Part shown: in pieces, positions 35,714 through 44,130 of the stretch
How the letters are laid out: each line of letters starts with the position of its first letter
Numbering within the stretch: the stretch's first letter is position 1
DNA from: Oscillospiraceae bacterium
GTDB taxonomy: Bacteria; Bacillota; Clostridia; Oscillospirales; CAG-272
DNA length: 64,000 nucleotides
Direction: 5' to 3'
NCBI GenBank assembly: GCA_003343845.1
Contig: QAKK01000008.1
Location: 17,847 to 81,846, forward strand
Made by a program: the position numbers and the translations under genes
Notes under the pieces: generated by a model
The model's input: only the letters and a program-made list of their open reading frames with translations
The model's database searches: none
What the model was told of the DNA's origin: nothing

Positions 35714-38105
35714 TTTCAAATCAATCGAACTCAAGTGGCAGAAGTACTGGGAGGAGCACGACACCTTCAAAGCAGTGGATTTCAGCAAAAAGCCGAAGTT
35801 TTACGCGCTTGTCGAATTCCCGTACCCCTCGGGCGCGGGCATGCACGTCGGACACATCAAGGCATATTCGGGGCTTGAGGTCGTCAGCCGCAAGCGCCGC
35901 CTGGAGGGCTACAATGTCCTGTTTCCGATCGGCTTTGACGCCTACGGTCTGCCGACCGAGAATACCGCGATCAAGACCGGCGTTCACCCCCGCAAGGTCA
36001 CGGACAACAACATCAAGAAGTTCACAAATCAGCTGAAACGCGTCGGCTTTTCCTTTGACTGGTCGCGCGTGATCGACACGACCGACGAGGACTACTATCA
36101 CTGGACGCAGTGGATCTTCCTCAAGATGTATGAGCACGGGCTGGTTTTCCGCGACAAGACGCTGGTCAACTATTGCCCGAGCTGCAAGGTCGTTCTGTCC
36201 AACGAGGATTCGCAGGGCGGTCATTGCGACATCTGCCACAGCGAGATCGTGCAGAAGACCAAGGAGGTTTGGTATCTCCGCATCACCGAATATGCCGACA
36301 AGCTGCTTGCAGGGCTGGACGAGGTCAACTACCTGCCGAATATCAAACTGCAGCAGCAGAACTGGATCGGCAAGTCGACCGGCGCATTCGTCGATTTCAA
36401 GGTCAAGGAAAACGGCGAGAAACTGCGTGTGTACACCACGCGCCCCGATACGCTCTACGGCGTGACCTTCATGGTCATCGCGCCCGAGCATCCGATGATC
36501 GAAAAGTACCGTGACTCGATCCGGAATATCGACGCGCTTGATGCCTACAAGGCGGAATGTGCCAAGAAGAGCGAGTTTGAGCGCACGCAGCTGGTCAAGG
36601 ACAAGACCGGTGTGAAGATTGAGGGGCTGACAGGCATCAACCCGATCACCGAAAAGGAAGTCCCGATCTATATCTCCGACTATGTCATGATGGGCTACGG
36701 CACCGGTGCGATCATGGCGGTTCCCGCACATGACAGCCGCGATTACGACTTTGCCAAGAAGTTCGGCATCGACATCATCCCGGTCATCAAGGGCGGCGAC
36801 ATCGAGAAGGAAGCCTACACAGGCGACGGTGAGATGATCAACTCCGGCAGCCTCGACGGTATTACCAACAAGAAGGATGCCATCGAGGCGATGCTGAAGG
36901 TCATCGCCGAGAAGGGCTGCGGCGAGCGCGGCGTACAGTATAAGATGAAGGACTGGGCGTTCAACCGCCAGCGTTACTGGGGCGAGCCGATCCCGATCGT
37001 GCACTGCCCGAAGTGCGGAATCGTACCTGTTCCGTATGACGAGCTGCCGCTGAAGCTGCCGCCTGTCGAGAACTTCGAGCCGGGTGCGGATGGCGAAAGC
37101 CCGCTTGCCAAGATCGACTCTTTCGTGCACTGCAAGTGCCCGAAGTGCGGCGGCGAAGCGCGCCGCGAGACCGACACCATGCCTCAATGGGCAGGCTCGT
37201 CCTGGTACTTCTTGCGCTACTGCGACCCGCACAACCATGATGCGTTTGCGGCGCAGGATAAGCTGAAATACTGGATGCCTGTTGACTGGTATAACGGCGG
37301 CATGGAGCATGTCACCCGCCATATGATCTATTCGCGCTTCTGGCATAAGTTCCTCTATGACATCGGCGAAGTGCCGGTGGATGAGCCGTATGCCAAGCGC
37401 ACGGCACAGGGGCTGATCCTCGGACCGGACGGCGAGAAGATGAGCAAGTCCAAGGGCAATGTCGTGGATCCGAACGATGTTGTGGATGTGTACGGCGCGG
37501 ATGTGCTGCGCGTATATGTGCTGTTCATGGGTGACTATGAGCAGGCGGCGCCCTGGAACGAGGACAGCATGAAGGGCTGCAAGCGCTTCCTCGACCGCGT
37601 CTGGGGGCTTCAGGACATTCTCACGGACGGCGATGCGTACCGCCCGGAGATGACTGCCGTGATGCACAGAACCATCAAGAAGGTTTCCGAGGACATCGAG
37701 GCGATGAAGTTCAACACCGCGATCGCCGCCATGATGACCCTGCTCAATACGATCTATGAAAACGGTGCTGTCAACCGTGCCGAGTACGGCGCGTTCCTGC
37801 GCATTCTCAATCCCTTTGCGCCGCATATGACCGAAGAGATCTATCAGAATATATTCGGCAAGATTTTGAGCGAGCAGTCCTGGCCCGCCTATGACGACGC
37901 ACTCTGCGTGGAGAAGACGGTGGAGATGGCGGTGCAGGTCAACGGCAAGCTGCGCGGCAGAATCCGCGTGCCCACCGATGCCGATGCCGAGACTGTGCTG
38001 AACGCCGTCAAGGCAGATGAGAGCGTCGGCGCGGCGCTTGTCGGCAAAACGGTCATCAAGGAGATCGTCGTGCCGAACAAGATCGTCAATCTTGTCGTAA
38101 AATAA
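35694..38105 (+). CDS. leuS: Leucyl-tRNA synthetase
   Basis: Class Ia synthetase charging tRNA-Leu. The HIGH motif is HVGH in PYPSGAGMHVGHIKAYS (about residue 50), the CP1 editing domain is about 220-410 with TTRPDTLYGVTFMVIAPEH, zinc-knuckle cysteine pairs occur near 160 and 440, and GEKMSKSKGNVVDP (about 579) is the KMSKS loop. Length 803. No T-box leader is present: the gene begins inside rsfS, so its level follows the upstream operon. Confidence 0.98.
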   Translation: MKQAKYDFKSIELKWQKYWEEHDTFKAVDFSKKPKFYALVEFPYPSGAGMHVGHIKAYSGLEVVSRKRRLEGYNVLFPIGFDAYGLPTENTAIKTGVHPRKVTDNNIKKFTNQLKRVGFSFDWSRVIDTTDEDYYHWTQWIFLKMYEHGLVFRDKTLVNYCPSCKVVLSNEDSQGGHCDICHSEIVQKTKEVWYLRITEYADKLLAGLDEVNYLPNIKLQQQNWIGKSTGAFVDFKVKENGEKLRVYTTRPDTLYGVTFMVIAPEHPMIEKYRDSIRNIDALDAYKAECAKKSEFERTQLVKDKTGVKIEGLTGINPITEKEVPIYISDYVMMGYGTGAIMAVPAHDSRDYDFAKKFGIDIIPVIKGGDIEKEAYTGDGEMINSGSLDGITNKKDAIEAMLKVIAEKGCGERGVQYKMKDWAFNRQRYWGEPIPIVHCPKCGIVPVPYDELPLKLPPVENFEPGADGESPLAKIDSFVHCKCPKCGGEARRETDTMPQWAGSSWYFLRYCDPHNHDAFAAQDKLKYWMPVDWYNGGMEHVTRHMIYSRFWHKFLYDIGEVPVDEPYAKRTAQGLILGPDGEKMSKSKGNVVDPNDVVDVYGADVLRVYVLFMGDYEQAAPWNEDSMKGCKRFLDRVWGLQDILTDGDAYRPEMTAVMHRTIKKVSEDIEAMKFNTAIAAMMTLLNTIYENGAVNRAEYGAFLRILNPFAPHMTEEIYQNIFGKILSEQSWPAYDDALCVEKTVEMAVQVNGKLRGRIRVPTDADAETVLNAVKADESVGAALVGKTVIKEIVVPNKIVNLVVK

Positions 38106-38127
38106 TCCGAAATATTTTGTTTTACTC

Positions 38128-38156
38128 TTGACATTTGCCTTTGCACTCGATATAAT
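38128..38156 (+). promoter_or_regulatory. Consensus sigma-A promoter for rpsU
   Basis: Perfect TTGACA (38128-38133), 17-base spacer, perfect TATAAT (38151-38156). It begins 23 bases after the leuS stop. Confidence 0.92.
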
Positions 38157-38212
38157 ATAGTGTAAGCATTGTTTGTTGAGCTTTGCTCAACGGCGAGGGG
38201 AGGGAAAAAACG

Positions 38213-38389
38213 ATGGCAGAAATCAGAGTTAAGGAAAACGAGACTCTTGACAGCGCTCTTCGCCGCTTTAAACGTCAGTGCGCAAGATCCGGTGTGCTTA
38301 CCGAGCTCCGTAAAAGAGAGCATTACGAGAAGCCCAGCGTAAAGCGTAAGAAGAAGTCTGAGGCAGCACGCAAGCGCAAGTACAAGTAA
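38213..38389 (+). CDS. rpsU: 30S ribosomal protein S21
   Basis: The 58-residue S21 begins AEIRVKENETLDSALRRFKR and ends in a lysine- and arginine-rich tail. ATG 38213 follows GGGGAGGGAAAAAACG. It is a single-gene transcript: own consensus promoter and own terminator. The yqeY gene often found next to rpsU is absent. Confidence 0.98.
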   Translation: MAEIRVKENETLDSALRRFKRQCARSGVLTELRKREHYEKPSVKRKKKSEAARKRKYK

Positions 38390-38393
38390 TCGT

Positions 38394-38427
38394 TAAAAAA
38401 AGAGGAAGCATTGCTTCCTCTTTTTTT
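38394..38427. terminator. Bidirectional terminator after rpsU
   Basis: GAGGAAGC (38402-38409), loop ATT, GCTTCCTC (38413-38420), flanked by seven A residues (38395-38401) and seven T residues (38421-38427). It serves rpsU and the convergent gene ending at 38440. Confidence 0.95.
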
Positions 38428-38439
38428 ATGCCATCTCGG

Positions 38440-38883
38440 TTATTTGGCAAGCCCGTCTTTTGCCAGTGCCTTTGCCGCGTCGGTGAATTTCGCATCCGTC
38501 GGCGCCGGGTCTTCGAAACGCATGGTCGGGCGCGACAGGAAGGGCACAAGTGCCTCCCACAGCGCGCGGTCTTCGCCGGTAAAGCCGTTTTCATAGGACT
38601 TCGATGCCCAGATGGCGGCAAGGTCGGGCAGTGCGGTATAGACGGTCACATAGTCCTCGTCGAGGATGGTGGCAAAGTGCTCGTCGTAGTAGCGGCGGCG
38701 CATAAAGTTGGAAAAATAGGTCAGTGCCCGCGCGGTCACGTCAAGGATCACGGATTTTTCATCCGTCGAGTCGCTCCTGCCGCAGAATTTGTAGACGTTG
38801 AAGTCCTGATGGTTGTAGAACAGGAACGACCAGCCGGTTGCATTTTTTGCAGGGCAGGTGCCGACAAATAAACGGTATTCCAT
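38440..38883 (-). CDS. Unknown protein (147 aa)
   Basis: I do not recognise this family. It looks soluble, with no signal or membrane helix. It begins MEYRLFVGTCPAKNATGWSF and has several aromatic-rich segments (FLFYNHQDFNVYKF, FSNFMRRRYYDEHF) and a C-terminal helix. A good ribosome site, AAGGAGTTTTAAG, supports the start. The left end of the MITE-like element is only 23 bases upstream of the start codon, so its original promoter may be displaced and the element may supply transcription. It shares the bidirectional terminator with rpsU. Confidence 0.7.
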   Translation of the reverse strand: MEYRLFVGTCPAKNATGWSFLFYNHQDFNVYKFCGRSDSTDEKSVILDVTARALTYFSNFMRRRYYDEHFATILDEDYVTVYTALPDLAAIWASKSYENGFTGEDRALWEALVPFLSRPTMRFEDPAPTDAKFTDAAKALAKDGLAK

Positions 38884-38905
38884 CTTAAAACTCCTTCTTT
38901 CTGTT

Positions 38906-39181
38906 TACCCTCGATTGACAAGGGCAGACACGGTTTTTCGGGGCTGAAACCGCACCTGACTTCGTTTTTCTCATTGGCGGGCTGATGCCCGCCTGCTTCG
39001 TCAGCCTCGTCCGGCACATTTTCCGCTCCCGAAAAACTCCCAAGGACTTTCCGGCGAGGAAAAACTTTAGTTGGCGAGGAAGAGGACGAAGGTGTGCCGA
39101 CCGCCCACCGAGGACGATGACGATGTCCAGCGTCAACTTTTTACCGCCGGAAAGCGTATTTGCCCTTGTCAATCGAGGGTA
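38906..39181. mobile_element. MITE-like element with 21-bp terminal inverted repeats
   Basis: Bases 38906-38926 and 39161-39181 are perfect inverted copies (core CCCTCGATTGACAAGGGCA). TA lies at the outer end of each repeat, as expected for an IS630/mariner-type TA target duplication. The 276-bp interior has no convincing gene but many stems: CGGTTT/AAACCG (38931-38952), GGCGGGC-TGAT-GCCCGCC near 38976-38993, and a longer imperfect pairing of 39051-39080 with 39126-39150. Its right end forms the last codons of the FkbM gene. I saw no second copy in this window. Confidence 0.7.
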
Positions 39182-40250
39182 CCGTTGCGTACAGATTGAT
39201 GTCCCATGCCGGGACGTAGGGAAAGCGGCGCAGCCGCAGCTCATAAAAGGGGAACTGACCGTGCAGCAGCAGCGGCAGGTCAAACAGGTCTTCGCTTCTG
39301 TGGTAAGCGGAGACGAGCAGATCGGGGCGGCGGTGCAGAATCGTCTCGCGGGAGCCGAGCAGCGCTTCACGCTCCGCACCCTCTACATCGTATTTGATGT
39401 AGTCGGCGGGCACCCCGAGGCTGTCCACGGTGTCAAGCGGCACGGTATCGCTCCCTCCCGCCTTGGTTGCGGAATTGCGGTTGCCCTCGGCAGAGAACGT
39501 CGTATCCCCTTTTTCGCTCCATGCGCAGAAGCGGAAGGGCAGCACTTTGGCTGCGGTTTCCTCCTCAGCATAAGCGGTGAGTTTTTTGTAGCTGCGCCTG
39601 TCCGGCTCAATGGCATAGATCGTTTTCGCATGCGGGCATGCGGCGATGAATTTTCGCGCCGTGTCGCCGTTGTACGCACCTGCGTCCACCATGGTCTCAT
39701 AGTGTGCAAAGTTGAGGATTGAAGCCTCGCAGTCCGGCGCGCTTGTCGCCGCGCGCAGGTATTCAAGTTTTCCGGTCAGCTTGTAGCGGACAAGCTCACC
39801 GAAGATGCGTTTCGATTCTTCATCGCAGAGCAGGTCATATGCCGCGCGGAATTTGTCGTAATTCTCCCTGTAAAACTGCCTTGTGAACAGCGTGCTGCCC
39901 TCCGCAACCGGCACGTCCGGCGCGTAGAGTTCGCGTTCGGCGTCCAGCGCATCGAACCGCGCCAGCACCTCCGGCAGGGAAGAGCCGAAGGACAAAAGCA
40001 CGATGAAATCTTCGTATTTTGCCGCGACCTCGGCATAGGTCAGCACGGTCTTACCGTGAAAGGCGTGCCCGCGCACAAAGCCGTCGCTGGCAAAGACGTC
40101 TGCCGCTTCGACGCCGTGCCGCTTCAGCGCGGCAAGGATCTTGTCCGCGCCGTTGCCCATGCCGTACAGCACGACAGGCTTGTCCGTATGCGCAAGCCGC
40201 TCCCACAGGTCGGCGGAGACGGCGTCGGGCGCGGGAAGAAAATCGTTCAC
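39141..40250 (-). CDS. FkbM-family methyltransferase with N-terminal Rossmann-like domain
   Basis: A SAM-dependent FkbM methyltransferase covers about residues 175-360: MVDAGAYNGDTARKF is motif I, IYAIEPDRRSYKKL follows, and DYIKYDVEGAEREAL is the typical acidic motif. The first 130 residues contain PVVLYGMGNGADKILAALKR, a second nucleotide- or sugar-binding-like fold. The substrate is unknown; family members modify sugars or lipids. GTG start after GGGAGGACTCACGG. The last 13 codons (VPSIDKGKYAFRR) are read from the MITE-like element, so the natural C-terminus was probably altered. Confidence 0.88.
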   Translation of the reverse strand: MNDFLPAPDAVSADLWERLAHTDKPVVLYGMGNGADKILAALKRHGVEAADVFASDGFVRGHAFHGKTVLTYAEVAAKYEDFIVLLSFGSSLPEVLARFDALDAERELYAPDVPVAEGSTLFTRQFYRENYDKFRAAYDLLCDEESKRIFGELVRYKLTGKLEYLRAATSAPDCEASILNFAHYETMVDAGAYNGDTARKFIAACPHAKTIYAIEPDRRSYKKLTAYAEEETAAKVLPFRFCAWSEKGDTTFSAEGNRNSATKAGGSDTVPLDTVDSLGVPADYIKYDVEGAEREALLGSRETILHRRPDLLVSAYHRSEDLFDLPLLLHGQFPFYELRLRRFPYVPAWDINLYATVPSIDKGKYAFRR

Positions 40251-40264
40251 CCGTGAGTCCTCCC

Positions 40265-40293
40265 TTGATTTTTGGTGCTTCCTGTGCTATACT
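40265..40293 (+). promoter_or_regulatory. Promoter for the HIT gene
   Basis: TTGATT (40265-40270), 17-base spacer, TATACT (40288-40293) preceded by TGC, an extended -10. Confidence 0.75.
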
Positions 40294-40326
40294 TTAGAAA
40301 AAGCAGTTTGAAAGGAAGTTTTGAAT

Positions 40327-40668
40327 ATGGATTGTCTGTTTTGCAAGATTGCCACGGGCGAGATCCCGTCGACGAAAGTCTATGAGGATGAGACGGTGTA
40401 TGCTTTCCGCGATATTAACCCGCAGGCGCCCGTGCATGTTGTCATCATTCCGAAAAAGCATATTGCGTCCTCGGCGGATGAGATCACCGCGGCAAACAGC
40501 GGCACGATCGCCGCACTGTTTGAGGCGATTCCGAAGGTTGCAAAGGCAGCGGGGCTGACAGGCGGCTACCGCATCGTCAACAACTGCGGACCGGATGCCT
40601 GCCAGTCGGTGCAGCACATTCATTTTCATCTGCTCGGCGGCAAGCAGCTTGCCGATTCGATGGCATAA
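40327..40668 (+). CDS. Histidine triad (HIT) nucleotide-binding protein
   Basis: HinT-like hydrolase of AMP-lysine-type nucleotides. MDCLFCKIATGEIPSTKVYED is the typical start, and the HIT motif is QHIHFHLLGG near the C-terminus. Length 113. ATG 40327 is preceded by GAAAGGAAG; a TTG at 40321 is possible. It is a single-gene unit with its own promoter and a terminator shared with lysC. Confidence 0.95.
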   Translation: MDCLFCKIATGEIPSTKVYEDETVYAFRDINPQAPVHVVIIPKKHIASSADEITAANSGTIAALFEAIPKVAKAAGLTGGYRIVNNCGPDACQSVQHIHFHLLGGKQLADSMA

Positions 40669-40686
40669 AGGAAAGAAAAAGTCGAG

Positions 40687-40712
40687 AAGCCTTCCCACAT
40701 GGGAAGGCTTTT
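40687..40712. terminator. Bidirectional terminator between the HIT gene and lysC
   Basis: AAGCCTTCCC (40687-40696), loop ACAT, GGGAAGGCTT (40701-40710), followed by TT. On the opposite strand a short T-rich run follows the stem. It lies between two convergent stops. Confidence 0.85.
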
Positions 40713-40715
40713 CGC

Positions 40716-42032
40716 TTATCTGATAAATTCGTCGTAGATGGCTTTAACCGTCTTCTCGTAGTCGGCTTCTTCCACGCCGATGATGATGTTCAGCTCGCTC
40801 GAACCCTGGTCGATGGTGCGGATGTTGATGCCCGCGCGACTGACGGCGTTGAAGATGCGCGCTGCCGTACCTTTGGAACGCGCCATGCCGCGACCCACGA
40901 TGGCGATCAGCGCAAGACCGTCCTCGATGCCGACGGCGTCCGGCGTGGTCTTGAGGCAGATGCCGCGCACGATCTGGTCGCGGATCTTGTCGATATAGGC
41001 GGTGTTGACCACCACGCTCATCGTGTCGATGCCGGAGGGCAGATGCTCAAACGGAATGTTGAAGTCTTCAAGCACGGACAGCACCTTGCGTCCGAAGCCG
41101 ATCTCCGCGTTCATCAGATCCTTTTCGATGTTGATGACCGAGAAGCCCTTCTTGCCCGCGATGCCGGTGACGACATCGTCCGAGGAAAACTCCGACGTGG
41201 TGGCGACGATCATTGTGCCGCGGTCGGTGGGCGCATTGGTGTTCTTGATATTGATCGGAATCCCCGCAAAACGAACCGGGAAGATCGCCTCTTCGTGCAG
41301 CACGGTCGCGCCCATGTAGGAGAGCTCGCGCAGCTCACGGTAGGTGATGGTCTCGATGGTCTTCGGATTGTCCACGATGCGGGGATCTGCCATCAGAAAG
41401 CCCGAGACGTCTGTCCAGTTTTCGTAGACGTCGGCATGGACGGCGCGCGCCACGATGGAGCCGGTCACGTCCGAGCCGCCGCGCGAGAAGGTCTTGATCG
41501 TGCCGTTCGGCATTGAACCGTAGAAACCGGGGATGACCGCCTGCTTGTGGTTGCGCAGGATCGCGGAGAGCGTCACATTGGTGCGGTCGGCATCAAATGT
41601 GCCGTTGTCTTGAAAATAGATCACGGTTGCGGCGTCGATGAAGTCGAAACCGAGGTAATTGGCGAGGATGATGCCGTTTAAGTATTCACCGCGGCTTGCC
41701 GCATAGTCACGACCGGGCTGGTGCATGAACGCGCCCTTGATGCGGTCGTATTCCTTTGTCAGGTCCAGCGACAGACCGAGGTCTTTGATAATCGCCTCAT
41801 AGCGCTCGATGATGCGGTCAAAATCCGCGTCGAATTCCTCGCCGCGCATTGCCTTTTCAAAGCAGGCGTAGAGCATGTCGGTGACTTTGGTGTCGTCTTT
41901 CGTGCGCTTGCCGGGGGCAGAGGGGACAACGTATCGTCTGGCGGGGTCTTCATGAATGATCTCGGCTACTTTGCGGAAGTGTTCCGCATCGGCGAGCGAA
42001 GAACCGCCGAATTTGATGACTTTTACTTGCAT
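40716..42032 (-). CDS. lysC: Aspartate kinase
   Basis: First enzyme of the lysine, threonine and methionine pathway. VIKFGGSSLADAEHF (residues about 5-19) is the kinase motif, SRGGSDVTGSIVARA is near residue 176, and the last 150 residues form two ACT domains (FSVINIEKDLMN and LALIAIVGRGMA). Length 438, a monofunctional kinase of the Clostridium type. The ribosome site is AAGGAGACTGAA. It has a perfect promoter and a leader of only about 40 bases, so no lysine riboswitch is present; control is probably by feedback on the ACT domains. Confidence 0.96.
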   Translation of the reverse strand: MQVKVIKFGGSSLADAEHFRKVAEIIHEDPARRYVVPSAPGKRTKDDTKVTDMLYACFEKAMRGEEFDADFDRIIERYEAIIKDLGLSLDLTKEYDRIKGAFMHQPGRDYAASRGEYLNGIILANYLGFDFIDAATVIYFQDNGTFDADRTNVTLSAILRNHKQAVIPGFYGSMPNGTIKTFSRGGSDVTGSIVARAVHADVYENWTDVSGFLMADPRIVDNPKTIETITYRELRELSYMGATVLHEEAIFPVRFAGIPINIKNTNAPTDRGTMIVATTSEFSSDDVVTGIAGKKGFSVINIEKDLMNAEIGFGRKVLSVLEDFNIPFEHLPSGIDTMSVVVNTAYIDKIRDQIVRGICLKTTPDAVGIEDGLALIAIVGRGMARSKGTAARIFNAVSRAGINIRTIDQGSSELNIIIGVEEADYEKTVKAIYDEFIR

Positions 42033-42080
42033 TTCAGTCTCCTTGCAGGGAAAATAGGTCTACATTCAATATTATTCAAT

Positions 42081-42109
42081 ATTATATGTAGGAAGAAAGC
42101 GGGTGTCAA
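42081..42109 (-). promoter_or_regulatory. Consensus sigma-A promoter for lysC
   Basis: On the minus strand TTGACA (42109-42104), 17-base spacer, TATAAT (42086-42081). The following leader contains a tandem TCAATATTAT-type repeat (42067-42085) and CTACAT/ATGTAG flanks. Confidence 0.9.
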
Positions 42110-42118
42110 GCCGCAAAT

Positions 42119-43993
42119 TCAACAGTTTTCGAGGTACTTCTCGGCTTGCAGTGTAAAGAGTTTATAATACGCGCCGCCTTTTTCCATCAGCGTCTTGTGA
42201 TCGCCCTCCTCGATGATCCTGCCGCGCTGCATGACAATGATGTCGTCGGCGTCTGTTGCGGAGGAGAGACGGTGCGAGACGAAGACGGTGGTCTTGCCAG
42301 CGCGCAGGGTGTCAAACTGGCGGAAGATCTCCGCCTCCGCCATCGGGTCGAGCGAAGCGGTCGGCTCGTCGAGGATCAGAATCTCCGCATCCTTGTAGAA
42401 GGCGCGCGCGATCGAAACCTTCTGCCATTGCCCGATCGAGAGATCTACGGCATCGTCCTCAAAGAAACGCATCAGCGGGGTGTCGTACCCGCGCGGCAGC
42501 CGCTCGATAAACTCATCCGCGCAGCTCTGCTTGGCTGCGTATTCGAGACGCGCCTCGTCCACGGGGCGGGTCGCGTCGCCGAAAGTGATGTTCTCCCGCA
42601 GCGAAACGGCGTATTTGGCAAAGTCCTGAAAGACGATGCCGAAGAGGTCGTACAGCTCGCCCACATCGTATTCTTTGATATTTACCCCGTCGAGCAGGAT
42701 CTCGCCCTCGGTCGGGTCGTAAAGTCTTGTCATCAGCTTGATGAGCGTGGTTTTGCCCGCGCCGTTCAGCCCGACGAGCACATAGGATTTGCCGCCCTCC
42801 AGCTTAAAGCTGACGCGGTCGATCACGCGGGTCTCGGTGCCCGGATAGGCAAAGCTGACGTTGCAAAATTCGATCGTGTGCGGAATACCGTTCTCCGGCT
42901 TCCGAGGCGGATCAACCGACGGGACGACGGTCGGCTCGACCTTGAGATAGTCGATCATGTTGTCAATGAAGAGCGTGCCCTCGTAGATAGTGGAGGAGTT
43001 GTTGACCAGGGCGGCAATGCCGCTGAGGATGGAGGTCAGCGCGCCGGTGTAGATGGTGTAGTCACCGACCGGCATGTTGTCAAAGCAGACCTTGTATGCG
43101 ATGAACAGGAAGAAAGCGCAGTTCACCAGCGTGGACGCAATGTGCACGAGAATATGCAGCAGATCCTCACGCAGAAAAATCTTCTTGATCCCGGTGTAAT
43201 ATGCCTTGAACAGCGTCTTGTAGCGGTCGATAAAAATATCGTGCAGGCGCAGGAGTTTGACTTCCTTGACCTGATCCTTGTTGGTCAGAATGTTTGCGCA
43301 GTAGTTCATTCGCCGCCGCTCGTTGGTGTGCGCCTTGATGTACTTGTAGGAGATCTTCTTGTATTTGAAGTTGATCACGGCGGAGGGCAGACTGAGGATG
43401 ACAATGCCGAGCGGGATCAGCGGGCTGACCGCGCCGAGCAGCACCGTGAAACTGACCGTGCTGATCAGCTTGCTGCAGAAGGACAGCATCGCATTGATGA
43501 TGGAGACCGGGCGCGAGGATGCCTCGGCGCGTGCATTCTCCAGCTTTTCGTAGAAGGAGGGAAGATCGAAGTTGGCGAGGTCGACTTCCTTGGCTTTCTT
43601 GGCAAGCACGGTCTTGATGTGCCCGGTGACCAGCAGACCCGCAAGGTGCGTCATGGTTCCGCTGAGGCGCGACGTGACGCGCGACAGGATCATGTAGGCA
43701 AGTTGCAGAACCAGCAGAAAGACGATACGACCGAGATTCTCCACGGAATGCGTCCCCGCAATCTCCACAAGGATATTGATGAGATTGCCGGCGATAAACG
43801 CCTGCGCCAACGGGAACACGCCGTCCAGCACGCTGAGCGCAACCATTCCGCAGAGCAGGGCGGGGTTGGCATCCCAGACCAGTCTGACGATAAACAGCAG
43901 ATGCCCTGCGGCGGATCGGATCTTTTTCGGCAGCGGTTCGGTGCGGATGCGTTCTTCATTGATGCTGGAGTCGCGACGATCGGAATAACCCAT
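42119..43993 (-). CDS. ABC exporter, fused membrane and ATPase domains
   Basis: A half-transporter of the exporter type. About six membrane helices (about residues 30-320) are followed by the ATPase: Walker A GLNGAGKTTL (about 407), signature LSIGQWQKVSIARAF (about 518) and Walker B ILILDEPTASLDP. LSIGQ in place of LSGGQ is typical of peptide/lantibiotic-like exporters, but the substrate is unknown and no partner half-transporter is adjacent, so it may act as a homodimer. ATG 43993 is chosen because GAGG lies nine bases upstream and the promoter (44028-44056) excludes longer starts. Length 624. Confidence 0.93.
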   Translation of the reverse strand: MGYSDRRDSSINEERIRTEPLPKKIRSAAGHLLFIVRLVWDANPALLCGMVALSVLDGVFPLAQAFIAGNLINILVEIAGTHSVENLGRIVFLLVLQLAYMILSRVTSRLSGTMTHLAGLLVTGHIKTVLAKKAKEVDLANFDLPSFYEKLENARAEASSRPVSIINAMLSFCSKLISTVSFTVLLGAVSPLIPLGIVILSLPSAVINFKYKKISYKYIKAHTNERRRMNYCANILTNKDQVKEVKLLRLHDIFIDRYKTLFKAYYTGIKKIFLREDLLHILVHIASTLVNCAFFLFIAYKVCFDNMPVGDYTIYTGALTSILSGIAALVNNSSTIYEGTLFIDNMIDYLKVEPTVVPSVDPPRKPENGIPHTIEFCNVSFAYPGTETRVIDRVSFKLEGGKSYVLVGLNGAGKTTLIKLMTRLYDPTEGEILLDGVNIKEYDVGELYDLFGIVFQDFAKYAVSLRENITFGDATRPVDEARLEYAAKQSCADEFIERLPRGYDTPLMRFFEDDAVDLSIGQWQKVSIARAFYKDAEILILDEPTASLDPMAEAEIFRQFDTLRAGKTTVFVSHRLSSATDADDIIVMQRGRIIEEGDHKTLMEKGGAYYKLFTLQAEKYLENC

Positions 43994-44027
43994 GCGGACA
44001 TACCTCGGCATTTCAAGATTAACTACC

Positions 44028-44056
44028 ATTATATCATAAATACCGAATAAAAACAA
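44028..44056 (-). promoter_or_regulatory. Promoter for the ABC exporter gene
   Basis: On the minus strand TTGTTT (44056-44051), 17-base spacer, TATAAT (44033-44028) preceded by TGA (extended -10). Transcription should start near 44020. Confidence 0.75.
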
Positions 44057-44072
44057 GATTTTTCGGAAGACC

Positions 44073-44101
44073 TTGCAATCCGCGCGTATTTCCGCTACAA
44101 T
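44073..44101 (+). promoter_or_regulatory. Promoter for the DUF1015 gene
   Basis: TTGCAA (44073-44078), 17-base spacer, TACAAT (44096-44101), 30 bases before the start codon. It is back to back with the ABC exporter promoter. Confidence 0.75.
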
Positions 44102-44130
44102 AGAGAAAAACGGTTTTTCGAGGTGCGGAC

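Noticed and set aside
38885..39379. 164-codon minus-strand frame across the MITE-like element
   Set aside because: It is out of frame with the FkbM gene it overlaps, has no ribosome site, and its text is arginine- and cysteine-rich without motifs.
42146..44050. 634-codon open frame on the plus strand opposite the ABC exporter gene
   Set aside because: The opposite strand carries clear Walker and signature motifs.
43994..44056. Longer starts for the ABC exporter (44056, 44029, 44011)
   Set aside because: Codons at 44056 and 44029 lie in the promoter, and 44011 has no ribosome site; ATG 43993 has GAGG at nine bases.
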